64,000 nt of DNA from Acanthosepion esculentum. Lineage: Eukaryota > Mollusca > Cephalopoda > Sepiida > Sepiidae. The stretch lies in the NCBI GenBank assembly GCA_964036315.1, contig OZ038492.1:34600618-34664617 (forward strand). Direction: 5' to 3'. Shown piece after piece: positions 24,345-35,631 of the stretch. The stretch's first letter is position 1; each line of letters begins with the position of its first letter. A model generated the notes under the pieces. That model was not told where the DNA came from and searched no databases. It saw only the letters and a list, made by a program, of their open reading frames with translations. A program made the position numbers and the translations under genes.

Positions 24345-24570
24345 GACGGTGTAATAATTGCCGGTGCGAAAAGTGGATTCGACATGCCATGTTCAATAAC
24401 ATTCGCTCGATTCTGTTTCACTTTGCGCTAATGCCCTTGAAAAACACATGAATACATTTTCTACCAGCTATGGCTTAAATAGCAGATCAGACTGGACCTT
24501 CATGCCTTGAGGTGGCAACCAGTTTAGGAGAAGGAAATCTCTGAATTCGGAACCAGCCTGAACAGGAATG
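24345..24570 (+). mobile_element. Decayed SINE-B copy
   Basis: Body markers gcgctaatgcccttg, tagcagatcagactgg and gtggcaaccagtttagg match SINE-B. The head is degenerate (ggacggtgtaataatt). Confidence 0.55.
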
Positions 24571-24867
24571 GGCTTCATCGGTCTATCTTACTCAAAAGAT
24601 ATCGCCGATATATTCACTGTAGAGCATGTGGTGCTCTTAGGAGCCTAACGGGCTAGGGACCTCGTAACAACCACCCCAGAAGAAAGGGTAAGATATAGAC
24701 CAATATAAAATGCAATCTGCTTCGTGTGTGGCATAGATATATAACTTATATATACAATCCACTGCTAAACAAGTTAGAAAAATGGCCAGCTTCTAATATC
24801 ACTTCAGGAAGTACCTGGCTGCTTCTGTGATGCTGTAACTTTATAAGAACCAGACTAGGTCACAAAA

Positions 24868-25165
24868 ATGGAGTATATCCCTCATTCTAGCCTTGACAGA
24901 GTTCAAAATCTTGGATGTGGTTTTGTGGTAGAAGACATATTTTTCAACTCTGCGACTTTCTTTCGCGACATAGAAAGCCTATCGCTTCTCTGTCGCTATT
25001 TTCATGGTAAATGTTTTCATGAGCTCCGTTCATGGTTCCGCCAGACCGCTTGGAAACGTCACACTTCTTCCACGGAGCCGAATCACCTTTATTTCCAACG
25101 TGTTCCAAAGGTAAGAAAGGGATTCCACACGAATGGATTATTTTCTCGAGAACTGTGTGGATGCT
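24868..25165 (+). pseudogene. Jockey-type LINE C-terminal fragment
   Basis: Open for about 100 residues before running into (CA)n: SSLDRVQNLG, IESLSLLCRYFHGKCFHELR, RHTSSTEPNHLYFQRVPK. This is the C-terminal LDKIQ...SL.LLYRYYHG..S.EL pattern of jockey-group LINEs, related to but distinct from LINE-J. Confidence 0.7.
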
Positions 25166-25177
25166 TTTCTGAACATG

Positions 25178-25180
<3 letters not shown>

Positions 25181-25261
<81 letters not shown>

Positions 25262-25285
25262 TATATATATATATATATATATATA
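25181..25285. repeat. (CA)n-(TA)n microsatellite
   Basis: CA about 78 bp, then TA about 26 bp, abutting a PLE fragment. Confidence 0.97.
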
Positions 25286-25395
25286 AGTTGACAATGAGGT
25301 CAACACCAAGTGGCGACAGTTCGTTTTATGTTTGAATGCAATCTTCAAGCCATGAAACTTGATATCAGTGCCTACTTTTATATTAGCATATCTTA
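25286..25395 (-). mobile_element. PLE terminal repeat, decayed hammerhead
   Basis: On the minus strand it reads cttgaagattgcattc, then acataaaacg, ctgtcgcc, then acttggtgttgacctca, matching 13241-13292. CUGAAGA has become CUUGAAGA and GAAAC is lost, while the GUC site and the right side of stem I remain. Bracketed by (TA)n tracts. Confidence 0.55.
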
Positions 25396-25412
25396 AAACA
25401 ATATTTTTCATC

Positions 25413-25415
<3 letters not shown>

Positions 25416-25467
<52 letters not shown>
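25416..25467. repeat. (TA)n microsatellite
   Basis: About 52 bp, pure. Confidence 0.97.
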
Positions 25468-25468
<1 letters not shown>

Positions 25469-25649
25469 GAGCGTGAATCAGTAAGTTCGTTATCTGAAAC
25501 ATATTTAGCTGAACGCTTATTGCAAAGATTTTCACTGTATAATGTTTAATTTATGTGATTGTTATTTTCCATTAAATTATGTGCATTGACAAGAACTGAT
25601 TTTATGTTATATTTCTTCATAAATGTTTTCAATGAACATGGATAAATCC

Positions 25650-26120
25650 CTTCGTAATGTGTAAGCTTTACTTGTGAGATTTTTGTTTTAACAAGGACAT
25701 TTGCCAATCAAACCCAGCGCCCCAACCACAACTGAAAATACTGATGTCTTCACGTGCCACATTTTTAGAATTCCACTTCAAGATCCTTGTACATTGATAG
25801 ATTTTTCCTTATTGATAAAGCACAGCATTTTTGTGGTCTTTGATCTCTATGTCTAGACGGTTAGATTTGATTGATCCTTCAGTGTGTTCTGTAAAGTCCA
25901 AAATTGATTATAATTATTATTATTATTATGATTTCATTTCCTTTGGTTGTTGGTGTATATTCGTTACTTTCCGGGTCTCGGCCAAAAACCTAAGGTCAGA
26001 AATGGCATCATGACATTTTCCACTGAGGAGACACTTTTTGTCTTGTGGTTTCTAATCACGATGTCTGGGAAATTAACTTTGATTGTTCTGCCTGTGTGTA
26101 TTATGGAGGCCCATTAAATT
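25650..26120 (-). pseudogene. LINE-V fragments (VVVGALG-type C-terminus)
   Basis: The minus strand reads LKMWHVKTSVFSVVVGALGL, a pattern resembling the C-terminus of widespread invertebrate LINE-like proteins (MWHLKT..PV.VGALG). It is decayed and interrupted by a TTA run. The 3' UTR part at 25925-26020 recurs at 27055-27130 and 27745-27825. Confidence 0.5.
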
Positions 26121-26340
26121 GTTGCAAGTCCTATCTTCGTAACCGGGTCTGGGTGGTGTTCATACCAATTTCTTGCAGTATTCTTTTCCGTAAGTGTTGC
26201 AGATTTTCCAGTGAAGATATTGGCCCACTCCGTCATGCCGGGTTTTATATTCAGTGCAACCTGATACAAGATGGTCAGTTGTTTATGGATATTTATCACA
26301 GAATCTGTATTTTTCAGTATGTGTACTTGATAATTTCTAG

Positions 26341-27050
26341 TTAGCAGCCATTACATTGGTTCTGTACACAAGAATACAACCTTCGGTTTCAGCTTTTAAC
26401 ACTGCGTAGCCACTGACGGGTACGGGGTTTATCTTGTTTGGTACGGGCAGAGTATTGACCATAAAGCGGTTTATCTTTCCATAGTTTCTGTATCTGGTCG
26501 GTTGCATTTGACTTTGTTTCCTTTCTTAAGTATTGTGCTTTACTTGTATTTCTTCACCCATTTGAAACACCACTTTGGACTTGTTAGCTTCCTTTATTAC
26601 TGAATAAAGTCGCTTACTACTTATATTCTTTCATATATCATTATGCAGTATTCTGTAGTTTCCAGGTATCTTTGAAGGCCAATCGTAGTTTTGTAAGAAT
26701 GTTTTAGTTGAACTAATCATTTGCCTCCTTCGGATCTGGGCACATGCAGATGATCAACATCAGCTTTGGGATGCAGTGGCAGGTGAGAAGCTTTCTCGTT
26801 TTGACGTTCATCGCTTAATGTCAGCTATGGTACACTGTGCATATTGAAACTGTATTGCACTACAGGGAGGGCGAATATGTTTATAGCTGATATTCTGTTT
26901 ATAGCTAGGTATTCAGTACCTGACGCACACAACTGTAGAACTCCTTTCTTACTTTCTCTTTCATTTGGGTATGCTGCATTCCGTCTCCTTAGCTACTTTT
27001 GAGGTACTTATAGGGTTAATCTTGTTCCAGTTCCCTAATCTTTGTTGTTA
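26341..27050. other. No recognised feature
   Basis: AT-rich sequence between LINE-V pieces; it may be a decayed interior of that family, but no motif can be cited. Confidence 0.35.
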
Positions 27051-27204
27051 TTATTATTTCCTTTTGATCTCTATTGTCTATTCATTTCATTTCGGGTCTA
27101 CAACGGAAAAAGCATCGTGACATTTTCAATGAATATTTTTTTTGTAAACAACGTAAAAATAAAATAACCTAAGATTAGACGCATTTTACATAGATAAAGC
27201 ACTT

Positions 27205-27480
27205 TGTAATGTGTGAGCTTTACTTGTAAGAAGATTTTTTTACCAGGGATATTTTCCAATCAAACCCAGGGCCCCAACCACAACTGGAATTATTGGTGAC
27301 TTCTTGTGCCACATTTTTTTAGAATTCCAGTTCAAGATCCTTGTAATTTGATAGATTTTTAAGATCTTCAAAGATACATTACCGTCATATCAATAAAAAA
27401 ACCACATTCATTTCATATGGTCTTTGATCTCTATGTCTGGACGATTAGATTTGATTGTTCTGTCAGTGTGTATTGTAAAG
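27205..27480 (-). pseudogene. LINE-V fragment 2
   Basis: Second copy of the 25650-25890 block (caatcaaacccagggcccca, aagatccttgtaatttgatag, tttgatctctatgtctgg). Cut at its left end on the minus strand by a (TA)n tract. Confidence 0.6.
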
Positions 27481-27482
27481 CC

Positions 27483-27484
<2 letters not shown>

Positions 27485-27575
<91 letters not shown>
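27485..27575. repeat. (TA)n microsatellite
   Basis: About 91 bp with one taaa interruption. Confidence 0.96.
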
Positions 27576-27582
27576 AGTAATC

Positions 27583-27678
27583 TTTTGTAGCTCTGAGATG
27601 TTGATATGTCCAGGAATTTTCACGTAATTTTCGGTGCATTTCACCACCTTCTTCTCATCATCATCATCATCATAATTT

Positions 27679-27743
<65 letters not shown>

Positions 27744-27826
27744 TCCTTTGATTTTTGTTGCATACTCATTTCAATCCGGGTCTCAAAAACAAACCTAAGG
27801 TGAAAAATTACATCACAATTATTTTC

Positions 27827-27828
<2 letters not shown>
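27583..27828 (-). pseudogene. LINE-V fragment 3 with (TTA)n expansion
   Basis: The minus frame MVKCTENYVKIPGHINISEL then QKIT continues the LINE-V C-terminus. A (TTA)n tract at 27681-27741 separates it from the 3' UTR block. The same start recurs at 28427-28495. Confidence 0.6.

Positions 27829-27829
<1 letters not shown>

Positions 27830-27898
<69 letters not shown>
27830..27898. repeat. (TA)n microsatellite
   Basis: About 69 bp, pure. Confidence 0.97.
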
Positions 27899-27904
<6 letters not shown>

Positions 27905-28039
27905 ATAAAAACAAGAGAAAATACAAATATATACACATTTTATATAGATAAATACCTCCGAATTGTGTGAGCTGGGCTTGTGAAAACAATGTTTTGTATT
28001 TATTTAAGATTTTTATTATGAGTGTGTGTGTTATCATCT

Positions 28040-28302
28040 TACTAGAGAATAATCTGAAATTTCTGGGACACGTGATGTGAAAGACGGGCCTGAATCTGAT
28101 ACACACGGGACGAATAGAGGGAAAAAGAGACAGGGGAAAGCAGCGCATGACATACGTGGCGGGCTTGGGTAGGTGGGTGGCGGAGCGTTGTCTGGGGGAG
28201 TTGGCAGAAACACAAAACCTGTTGAGAGTTACAAGGCATGGGGGAAGTGGAGGGCCATGATCGCCTACGTCCTGAAAGGACACGGCACATAAAAAGAAAA
28301 AA
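28040..28302 (+). mobile_element. LINE-N fragment 4 (3' end)
   Basis: Begins in the FLGHVM...-like segment (gaaatttctgggacacgtga) and runs through gacatacgtggcgggcttgg to the perfect tail catgatcgcctac-gtcct-gaa-aggac-acggcacata and an A-rich end. This is the best reference for the shared SINE-B tail. Confidence 0.88.
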
Positions 28303-28426
28303 AAGAATCTGAAGTGCCCAATTACCAAGTACACTCCGGGGTCTATGGTTAAAAAGGGAACTATGGGAGAGTTATCGATGCAAGTTTAGTGAGGGTTTTT
28401 TTTTTATATGTGTTGCTCCGCACCAA

Positions 28427-28545
28427 GTAATATTTTGTAGCTCTGATATGTCAAGGAATTTTCACGTAGTTTTCGGTACATTTCACCACCTTCTTCTCAT
28501 TATTATTATTATTAATAATAATATTATTATTATTATTATACAACA
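28427..28545 (-). pseudogene. LINE-V fragment 4 and (TTA)n
   Basis: Repeats 27583-27660 almost exactly (cacgtagttttcggtacatt), then a (TTA)n tract. Only the C-terminal edge is present. Confidence 0.55.
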
Positions 28546-29277
28546 AACACTTTTTATAGGGCCTTTAATCAATATCCATAAATATTGCCGAATGTCTTCT
28601 CCCAAGGCTGATCCTTTTTTCAAGGCTTGAAGTATTTAAGGTTTATGGCTGATACGTCTTAAAAGAAAAATACTGAGAAAACTGGACAATTCCCGAAACG
28701 GCCTAACTCGGCGTATGTAGGACCCTACTTTACGTTCGACCTTGTGCCATAAATTACTGTCGTTGCGAGGTGGCAAAAGCTCTAACGTATAACCATCTTC
28801 GTTTTGGCTGGTATAAACTTCAAAATCTTTCATCAACACGATCTTTGTATACGTCTGTGAATCACTGGTGAAAGAAAGTACGTCATTAGCTTAGAAGCAA
28901 TTAAGAGAAATGAACAAACAAAAGCGTGAGCCGAGAAATAATGAAAATAAAGTAAGTCGTAAAGAAGGCTAGGGAATAATAGCCCCCACCCAAACTTTCC
29001 AGATCCCATGACGCTTTCTCCTTCAATAAGCAGGCAAAAGATGGTGGCACGCTTAATTAATAAGCAGTACGAGGCTCGAAGGAAAGAAAGTAAAAGAAAA
29101 CAAAACATTCTTAGATCCAAGGTACGATTGACTTAGGGAAACGCGGGGAAATGTAACTGAGATTTTTCTAATCATTTTGCAAGAAGCTAGCGAAAGCAGT
29201 TAACAAAAATGAAGAGTCGAATTATGACATCGAAAAGAAAGCAAGATGTGGAAAGAAAATGTTTAAATCATTAACTC
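28546..29277. other. Unrecognised; one 67-residue minus frame
   Basis: The minus frame at 28636-28839 (FEVYTSQNEDGYTLELLPPR and NDSNLWHKVERKVGSYIRRV) has protein-like composition but matches nothing I know. It could be a decayed transposon. The rest is unremarkable. Confidence 0.3.
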
Positions 29278-29660
29278 AGTTTGGTTTGGTTTAAAACGTA
29301 TCAACACCTCAATGGGTCATTTAATGCCGACAAGATTTTAGGATAGGTTCGTATGAATGGAGTATGTATTCTTTGTAAGAAATCAGTTTGTAGATCAGGT
29401 TACATTGACGTATTTTTAAAGAGGCTTTTTGTCAAGATTCAAAAACGTATTGCTGGTATTTTACTATAAAAATCTACTTTATATTTTCATAGTGTCTTGA
29501 GATCAGTCTAGGGTTGAACTATTTCCCGATAACTGGGACCCTAACACCTGCTACCACCCGGGTCAGATTAACACCAAGTAAAGATGTGGTTCCATGCTCC
29601 TCAAAAACCACCCGACCGCAGGTCTTACTACCGGATGTTGTTTATCATCAAACGCAGGAT
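29278..29660 (+). mobile_element. Repeat D copy 1
   Basis: Shares order and content with 57675-58099: tttggtttgg, acctcaatgggtcatttaat, gccgacaagattttagg, gtattgctggtat, tttcatagtgt.ttga, gggaccctaacac, gatgtggttccatgctcctc. It is older and more decayed than the 57.7-kb copy. Confidence 0.75.
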
Positions 29661-29740
29661 GATTAATTTAGTTTTTAGTAAATTAAGAAATAGGTGTATG
29701 CATAAGTATGTACATATATGAAATATACATTACACCTGTA

Positions 29741-29741
<1 letters not shown>

Positions 29742-29813
<72 letters not shown>

Positions 29814-29837
29814 ACATACATACATAAATACATACAT

Positions 29838-29898
<61 letters not shown>

Positions 29899-29976
29899 CA
29901 TCCACAGACAGATTCAATTCATCAGACCTAAAAATTCAAAATAATATATTATTATTATTATTATTATTATTATTAC
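29742..29976. repeat. Two (TA)n tracts and a (TTA)n tract
   Basis: TA about 29742-29810, TA about 29838-29894, TTA about 29949-29976. Confidence 0.96.
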
Positions 29977-30287
29977 TTAAATATTTCTTTTTAGGGATAT
30001 CTGTATTTGAGTAGACCCCCCCCATTTATTTATTAAACACTATATTTATTATTTTCGTCTGCCGGCCTGGAAATTCGAGAAAAGTCATTAAACAGATATA
30101 TGGGTACTTCGGCAAGACTCACCTTTAGTTCAACCAGGGGAAAGCGTCATTAGTTCTGACGTGCTCCACGAATTTCGTCGATGTTCAAGCAAAGGTGATT
30201 TGTATCTTCATATATGGGTATCAATAAAAAAAAATATGCAATAAAATCTGTGGGATTGATAAATAAAAATTGCATAACTTTCTTCAA

Positions 30288-30289
<2 letters not shown>

Positions 30290-30338
<49 letters not shown>

Positions 30339-30387
30339 TAGATATGGTTATATATATATATATATATATATATATTAGTAGATATGG

Positions 30388-30420
<33 letters not shown>

Positions 30421-30557
30421 TAGATATTGTTATATATATATATATATTAGTAGATATGGTTATATATATATATATATATATATTAGTAGATATTGTTATA
30501 TATATATATATATATTAGTAGATATTGTTATATATATATATATATTAGTAGATATGG

Positions 30558-30610
<53 letters not shown>

Positions 30611-30619
30611 TAGATATTG

Positions 30620-30684
<65 letters not shown>
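30290..30684 (+). repeat. Higher-order (TA)n satellite, ttagtagatat.gtt units
   Basis: Eight TTAGTAGATATKGTTA blocks are separated by variable TA runs. The G/T variant (atggtt versus attgtt) alternates irregularly. Weak direct repeats (ccggcctg...cgagaaa) flank it at 30060 and 30780. Confidence 0.92.
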
Positions 30685-30690
<6 letters not shown>

Positions 30691-30952
30691 GACATTTTTA
30701 TGTTTATACATTCTTTTTTATAGATACAAATATTTAAGTAAATGCTCTGTTATAATAAACAATATTAATAACATTTACCGGCCTGAATGTCCGAGAAATT
30801 GTCATAGAAAATATGCGTCCTCTGACATATTTTCTAAAGAAGAAGTGGTAGTTGTAGTAGAAGAAGTAGAAGAATGTAGTCGAGGGTAGCAAACGTAGAT
30901 GAGAGGAGGATAAGAATATTAAGTAGAAGACAAAGCAATAGGCGACTATAAA

Positions 30953-31061
30953 GGAGGAGGAGGAGGAGGAGGAGAAGAAGGAGGAGGAGGAGAAGGAGGA
31001 GGAGGAGGAGAAGAAGAAGAAGAAGAAGAAGAAGAAGAAGAAGAAGAAGAAGAAGAAGAAG

Positions 31062-31091
<30 letters not shown>
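30953..31091. repeat. (GGA)n/(GAA)n trinucleotide tract
   Basis: About 139 bp, GGA-rich then pure AGA. The poly-Ser frame is an artefact. Confidence 0.97.
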
Positions 31092-31092
<1 letters not shown>

Positions 31093-31490
31093 GGAACGTA
31101 GATGAAAGCTGGAGAGAAATCTGTATAATTTATTCATTCATGTGCTAGGTATGATCGATCTATCATTACAATCGGTTCCTTCAAAAGGAAATCCCATATT
31201 TGCCCTTTATTTCTACAAAACATTGCAAATAGATACAATGAAATAAAACAAATTTGTAACAATAAAATCAGAGTATGACGCTGACTAATATACGCAAAAC
31301 TTTATAATTCAGCGTACATCAAGACGAACGGACTTTTTCTGCTAATAGTGTGCTCAGTTATCTCGATCGACGTTTATTGTATCATGAGTAATTAAAGATC
31401 GCAATACTTATCGAAGATTGATTCAGAATTGTGTGATTCCTCGCTCGTCAAGTCCCAAGCAAGAACGATTGTATTAATTATTACAGAATA

Positions 31491-31999
31491 CGAGGTCTGA
31501 TCAAAAAGTATTGGGACCGTTGTCATAGTAACGAGACTAAAGTACGCAGATGGAAACATTTGAGAAAGCCCCTGAACTTTGTCACGCATGCGCACTAAGT
31601 TATATCGTTCTCGCTTGGAAGGAAAGTGTGTAGAGTGTGGTCGTTTCACCACAACACTGACGTTCCATCAGTTCAACACTTTTTGGACATGAACATCATT
31701 CTCCAGGTCCGACATCCACCATATTCCCCAGATCTGGCGCCTTGAGACCTTTTCCTTTCTCTAGAAGACAAATCCCAATTGAAAGTAACAAGATTTCAAC
31801 ACCTCGAGGAAATCCAAGAGAATATTTGCACCCTATCCCCAAAAAGGAGTTACAGGAATGCTTCCATCAACAACGAGTCTGCATAATGTGCGTGGCTTCG
31901 GAAGGGAACTACATCGAAGGAGATTAAGTGACGAATTGATATATGTTGTAGTTTTCTTTTTATAGGACCAGTCCCGATACTTTTAAAAATCAGATTTCG
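31491..31999 (+). mobile_element. mariner element, internally deleted (509 bp)
   Basis: The terminal inverted repeats cgaggtctgatcaaaaagta and the complement of tacttttaaaaatcagatttcg are flanked by TA on both sides, the mariner target duplication. Inside are 5' UTR sequence (acgcagatgg) and the transposase C-terminus: VRHPPYSPDLAP (around the third catalytic Asp), then about 60 decayed residues ending EGNYIEGD. The middle of the transposase is deleted. Confidence 0.9.
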
Positions 32000-32200
32000 T
32001 AAATATGTTTCTTTTAATATTATATACCGTACCTATGAACACTAATGGGTATGTCCCAACCCTCATAAATATGTTGGACAATATTGTAAGCGGGGGTAAT
32101 ATGCTGTCTAAGTAGTCCACCACTATCAGTGGTTTACCTAATTCACGCTGATGGCGAGTATTGTATTTTGTTGATGTTATAAAGATTACCACTTCATTTC
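32000..32200 (-). pseudogene. Unknown frame, possibly piggyBac-like
   Basis: The minus frame reads NEVVIFITSTKYNTRHQREL, GKPLIVVDYLDS and on for 69 residues. A KP.IV.DYN-like string is reminiscent of piggyBac-type transposases just before their GGVD motif, but GGVD is absent. Weak. Confidence 0.2.
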
Positions 32201-32780
32201 CAACCTCCGTTTTCGTTATTCCTCATTCAGTAACCTTCTCTATGTTACAACATAATATATTCTATAATAATTAATATAATCATTTTGGCATGGATTTTGA
32301 CGAGAGAGAAAACACGAAACAATGAGTCGACAATCGATAACTATTGTGAACTTTAATTATATTGATACAAGAAGTAAATAAAACCATAACTAAGAAATAT
32401 CAACGAGCAAGTAAGCAAAATCCTTTAGACAGTCAGATTTTAACTTGATTTAACATCATAAGAAAAGTCGAGATTTCTCGCCCGTCTCACTGTCATCGAA
32501 GAGCTCGAATATTTGCTGACGCTCACCTGATGCAAACTTCATTTTTGACATTTAGTTTATTTGATTTAAATTCCCTTCAGTTTTCATGTCAAAAGCAGCC
32601 ACTTCGCCTCTCCGTCTTATTTGTTTTATTTCTTTTTAGCCAATCAAAACTAAAGCTTTTATGAAAGATCTACGCAAAAATTGTTGTTCATTTGATCCAT
32701 TTTCTTCAATGTATCTTCTTCATCGTTGTCTAATACTTTATCTTTTATTTTTATTCTCACCCTCTTATCTACGTTTCCTT
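32201..32780. other. No recognised feature
   Basis: AT-rich, becoming pyrimidine-rich towards the TTC arrays. Confidence 0.4.
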
Positions 32781-32796
32781 CCTCCCACTATATTCT

Positions 32797-33793
32797 TCTT
32801 CTTCTTCTTCTTCTTCTTCTTCTTCTTCTTCTTCTTCTTCTTCTTCTTCTTCTTCTTCTTCTTCATCTCCTTCTTCTTCTTCTTCTTCTTCTTCTTCTTC
32901 TTCTTCTTCTTCTTCTTCTTCTTCTTCTTCTTCTTCAGTAAAAATATTTTCTGCAATATTATTATACCACATTTTCTCTTTATCTTTTTCTTCTTTCTTT
33001 CCGCCACCTTCTTTAAGGATTTACTTTTTTCCTCTATATTTTTGCTACTCAGCCTTTATCTGCTATACTTTCTATATAAATTTACTTCATTCTCATTAAT
33101 AATCTGTTTTCATTTCTTCTTCTTCTTCTTCTTCTTCTTCTTCTTCTTCTTCTTCTTCTTCTTCTTCTTCTTCTTCTTCTTCGCTCTATGCACCGCCTCT
33201 TCTTCTTCTTCTTCTTCTTCTTCTTCTTCTTCTTCTTCTTCTTCTTCTTCTTCTTCTTCTTCCTGTCCTATTTTTCAATTTCTTCGTCTACCTACTAGTT
33301 CCTTCACCATTTTTATACTTTTTGATTTTTCTCTTCTATCTTCTTTCCACTATCGTTCTTCTTGCCTCTCTCCTTTATCTTCTCTTATCTCTTCCTGCAT
33401 TACATTTTCCGACTACCATTCAACGCCATCTTTCTCTGCCTTTTCGGTTCCTTTTCGATGCACCCTCTCCTTCTTCTTCCTCCTCCTACTTCTTTTTCTT
33501 TACGTTTTGTTGCTCATTTTTTAGCTTCATATTCCCTTTGCTTGTTTTTCTTTGTTGGGATTAATTATTCTCCTTTTCTCATTCGCACATTATCTTTTTT
33601 GTTTTTTTCTCCCTCTTATTTACTTTCTGTATTTCATTTTTGATTAAGATCCTATTGTCTATTCTTCTTCTTCTTCTTCTTCTTCTTCTTCTTCTTCTTC
33701 TTCTTCTTCTTCTCCTCCTCCTCCTCCCCTTCTTCTTCTTCTTCTTCTTCTTCTTCTTCTTCTTCTTCTTCTTCTTCTTCTTCTTCTTCTTCT
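32797..33793 (+). repeat. TTC-array locus A: TTC-X-TTC-Y-TTC
   Basis: Unit X (32938-33114) and unit Y (33262-33664) are separated by TTC tracts at 32797-32936, 33115-33261 (with one agctctatgcaccgcc-like break) and 33663-33793. X and Y recur at 47.1-48.0 kb in the opposite order with about 99% identity in Y. Phe, Ser and Leu frames are artefacts. Confidence 0.93.
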
Positions 33794-34200
33794 CTACTTT
33801 ATAGCCGTCTATTACTTTGTCTTCTACTTTTTATTCTCAGCCTATTCTCATTTACGTTTCCTTTCGTCCACTATGGTCTTCTTCTTCTTCTCCTCTTCTT
33901 CTTGTTCTTGTTCTTGTTCTTGTTGTTGTTCTTCTTCTTCATGGTCGTCTATTACTATGTCTTTTACTTTTTATTCTCACTCTCTTATTTAGGTTCCCTT
34001 TCGTCCACTATATTCTTCTTCTTTTTATAGTATTCTATTACTTTGTCTTCTACGTTTTATTCTCCTCCTCCTCCTCTCATCCATATTTCCTTCTCTCTAC
34101 TCCATTCTTCTTTTGCTTTATAATCATCTCTTTTAAAACCATTATTTTGCCATGTTCCTTCTTTCTTTTCTTTTTTCCATTATTTCTGTTCAAATAAGAC
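33794..34200 (+). repeat. Degenerate pyrimidine-rich tandem
   Basis: Repeats of ctattactttgtcttctac, ttttattctca and gtccactat.ttcttc (at 33809, 33949 and 34025) look like decayed units of the same array. Confidence 0.7.
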
Positions 34201-34632
34201 ACATACAATCATTTTATTAATATTTCAAGCCTCTCATTCTCTTGAGATTCCTTTCAAGACGTCTAACTCAAGCCGGCTTACTTCGTAAAAAAGAGCCTTA
34301 TTGTATCATCCTATTATTTCACATTCATTAAAACTTCTTTACATTCCATTACGCCTATTTTATTAATCTATTAATATAGATTATTATAAATTTAATCTTA
34401 ATTTTCAAAAGACTCTCTTCTTCTGGGTTCTCTTGCAAAACATCAAACGCTGCACTGCTAATTCCATCATCAATACAGAAAATTAGAAACATAAGTTAAA
34501 ACACCCTTGAGAAGTTAAGATTTTACAAGTAGAGGAGGAAGAGAAACAATCCTATGGAATTTTAATTGCTCAGTAACTATGAAAAGAATGAGATTAGGCA
34601 TATCATAGTATTTCTGTTTGAATTTTAGGGTG
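34201..34632. other. No recognised feature
   Basis: AT-rich single-copy-looking sequence. Confidence 0.4.
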
Positions 34633-34725
34633 GGGTGTGAAGTTACATTATTTACACGCAGACTATTGTCCTTATTTTTGTTGTTATTGTCACGTTTCAG
34701 CCTTCATCAGGTGTTTGTCGATCCG
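34633..34725 (-). mobile_element. Decayed SINE-A fragment
   Basis: cgtttcagccttcatcaggtg with upstream attatttaca...ttgtcc is the core motif of SINE-A. Here the ribozyme-like strand reads CTGATGA, and the stem II loop is deleted. Confidence 0.55.
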
Positions 34726-35057
34726 AGTAACGTTCAAGAAATGTGAAGCTTTGCTGTCATTTCTCTCTCTCTCTCTCTTTCACTCTCTCTTTCTGCCTCG
34801 TTGTTTACCCCAGTGCTTTATTCTTGCACTTACGATTTTCTAATTTTTCTCAATGATGGCATCTGTTCTCAACTCAGTATCTTTATTTATCTCACAACTA
34901 TTCACTCCTCTCTAAATATTAAGTCTTATTAGTTCGAAAACTTCAAACTGGCAAATAATTAAAAAAATTACCTACAATCTGTTGTTAACTGGGGCAAGCA
35001 ATGGCTTGTTAATTTTAATGCATCCATATTGGTTCCAATCTTTTAGGGAATGGTTAT

Positions 35058-35360
35058 TTACTACACTATTTACATTATTCGGATTATTATCCTCATCTTT
35101 GTCGCCATGTTTATCACAACGTTTCAACCGTTGTATGCTCCGGCCTTCTTCAGGTGGTTGAAATGTGGAACTGAACCCTTTATTTCGCTCACTGGGGTAG
35201 ACTGTTCTAGTTCCACTTGCCATGTCTAATGGATGTCAGCTATCTCCTGTTAATTCCTCCTTTGAAAGTTCTCCACTGTCTTAACCAGGTATTGAACTCA
35301 CACTCTTTGTCTCCTGTCACTGGATCTAACTAACTTTATCCACTGTACCATGTGTCCTCA
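35058..35360 (-). mobile_element. SINE-A, full-length, minus
   Basis: Runs from the 3' end (cattattcggattattatcc) to a complete tRNA-like head at 35270-35360: ggtacagtggataaag as A box and gagttcaatacct as B box on the minus strand. It is head to head with the next copy. Confidence 0.85.
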
Positions 35361-35615
35361 AATAGTGTGAGTACAATACCTGGTTAAGGCAGTTGAGAAC
35401 TTTCTGAGGGAAATTAACAGGAGATAACTGATAACTGACATCCATTAAACATGGCACGTGGAACTAGAACAGTCTACCCCAGTGAGCGAAATAAAGGGTT
35501 CAGTTCGACATTCCAACCACCTGAAGAAGGCCGAGGCGTACAGCGGCCGAAACGTTGTGATAAATATGGCAACAAAGATGAGGACAATAGTCTGAATAAT
35601 GTAAATAATGTGAAA
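35361..35615 (+). mobile_element. SINE-A, plus
   Basis: Starts in the middle of the head (gtgagtacaatacctgg, B-box region) directly after the inverted copy and runs to the 3' end. Together they form a roughly 550-bp inverted pair. Confidence 0.85.
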
Positions 35616-35631
35616 TCCTTTATCTAATCTT

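Noticed and set aside
30290..30684. CRISPR-like array of regularly spaced repeats
   Set aside because: The spacers are TA runs of differing length, and the window is eukaryotic.
32661..33524. 287-residue frame
   Set aside because: The longest open frame in the window is made of TTC arrays and pyrimidine-rich spacer, so stop codons are absent by composition.
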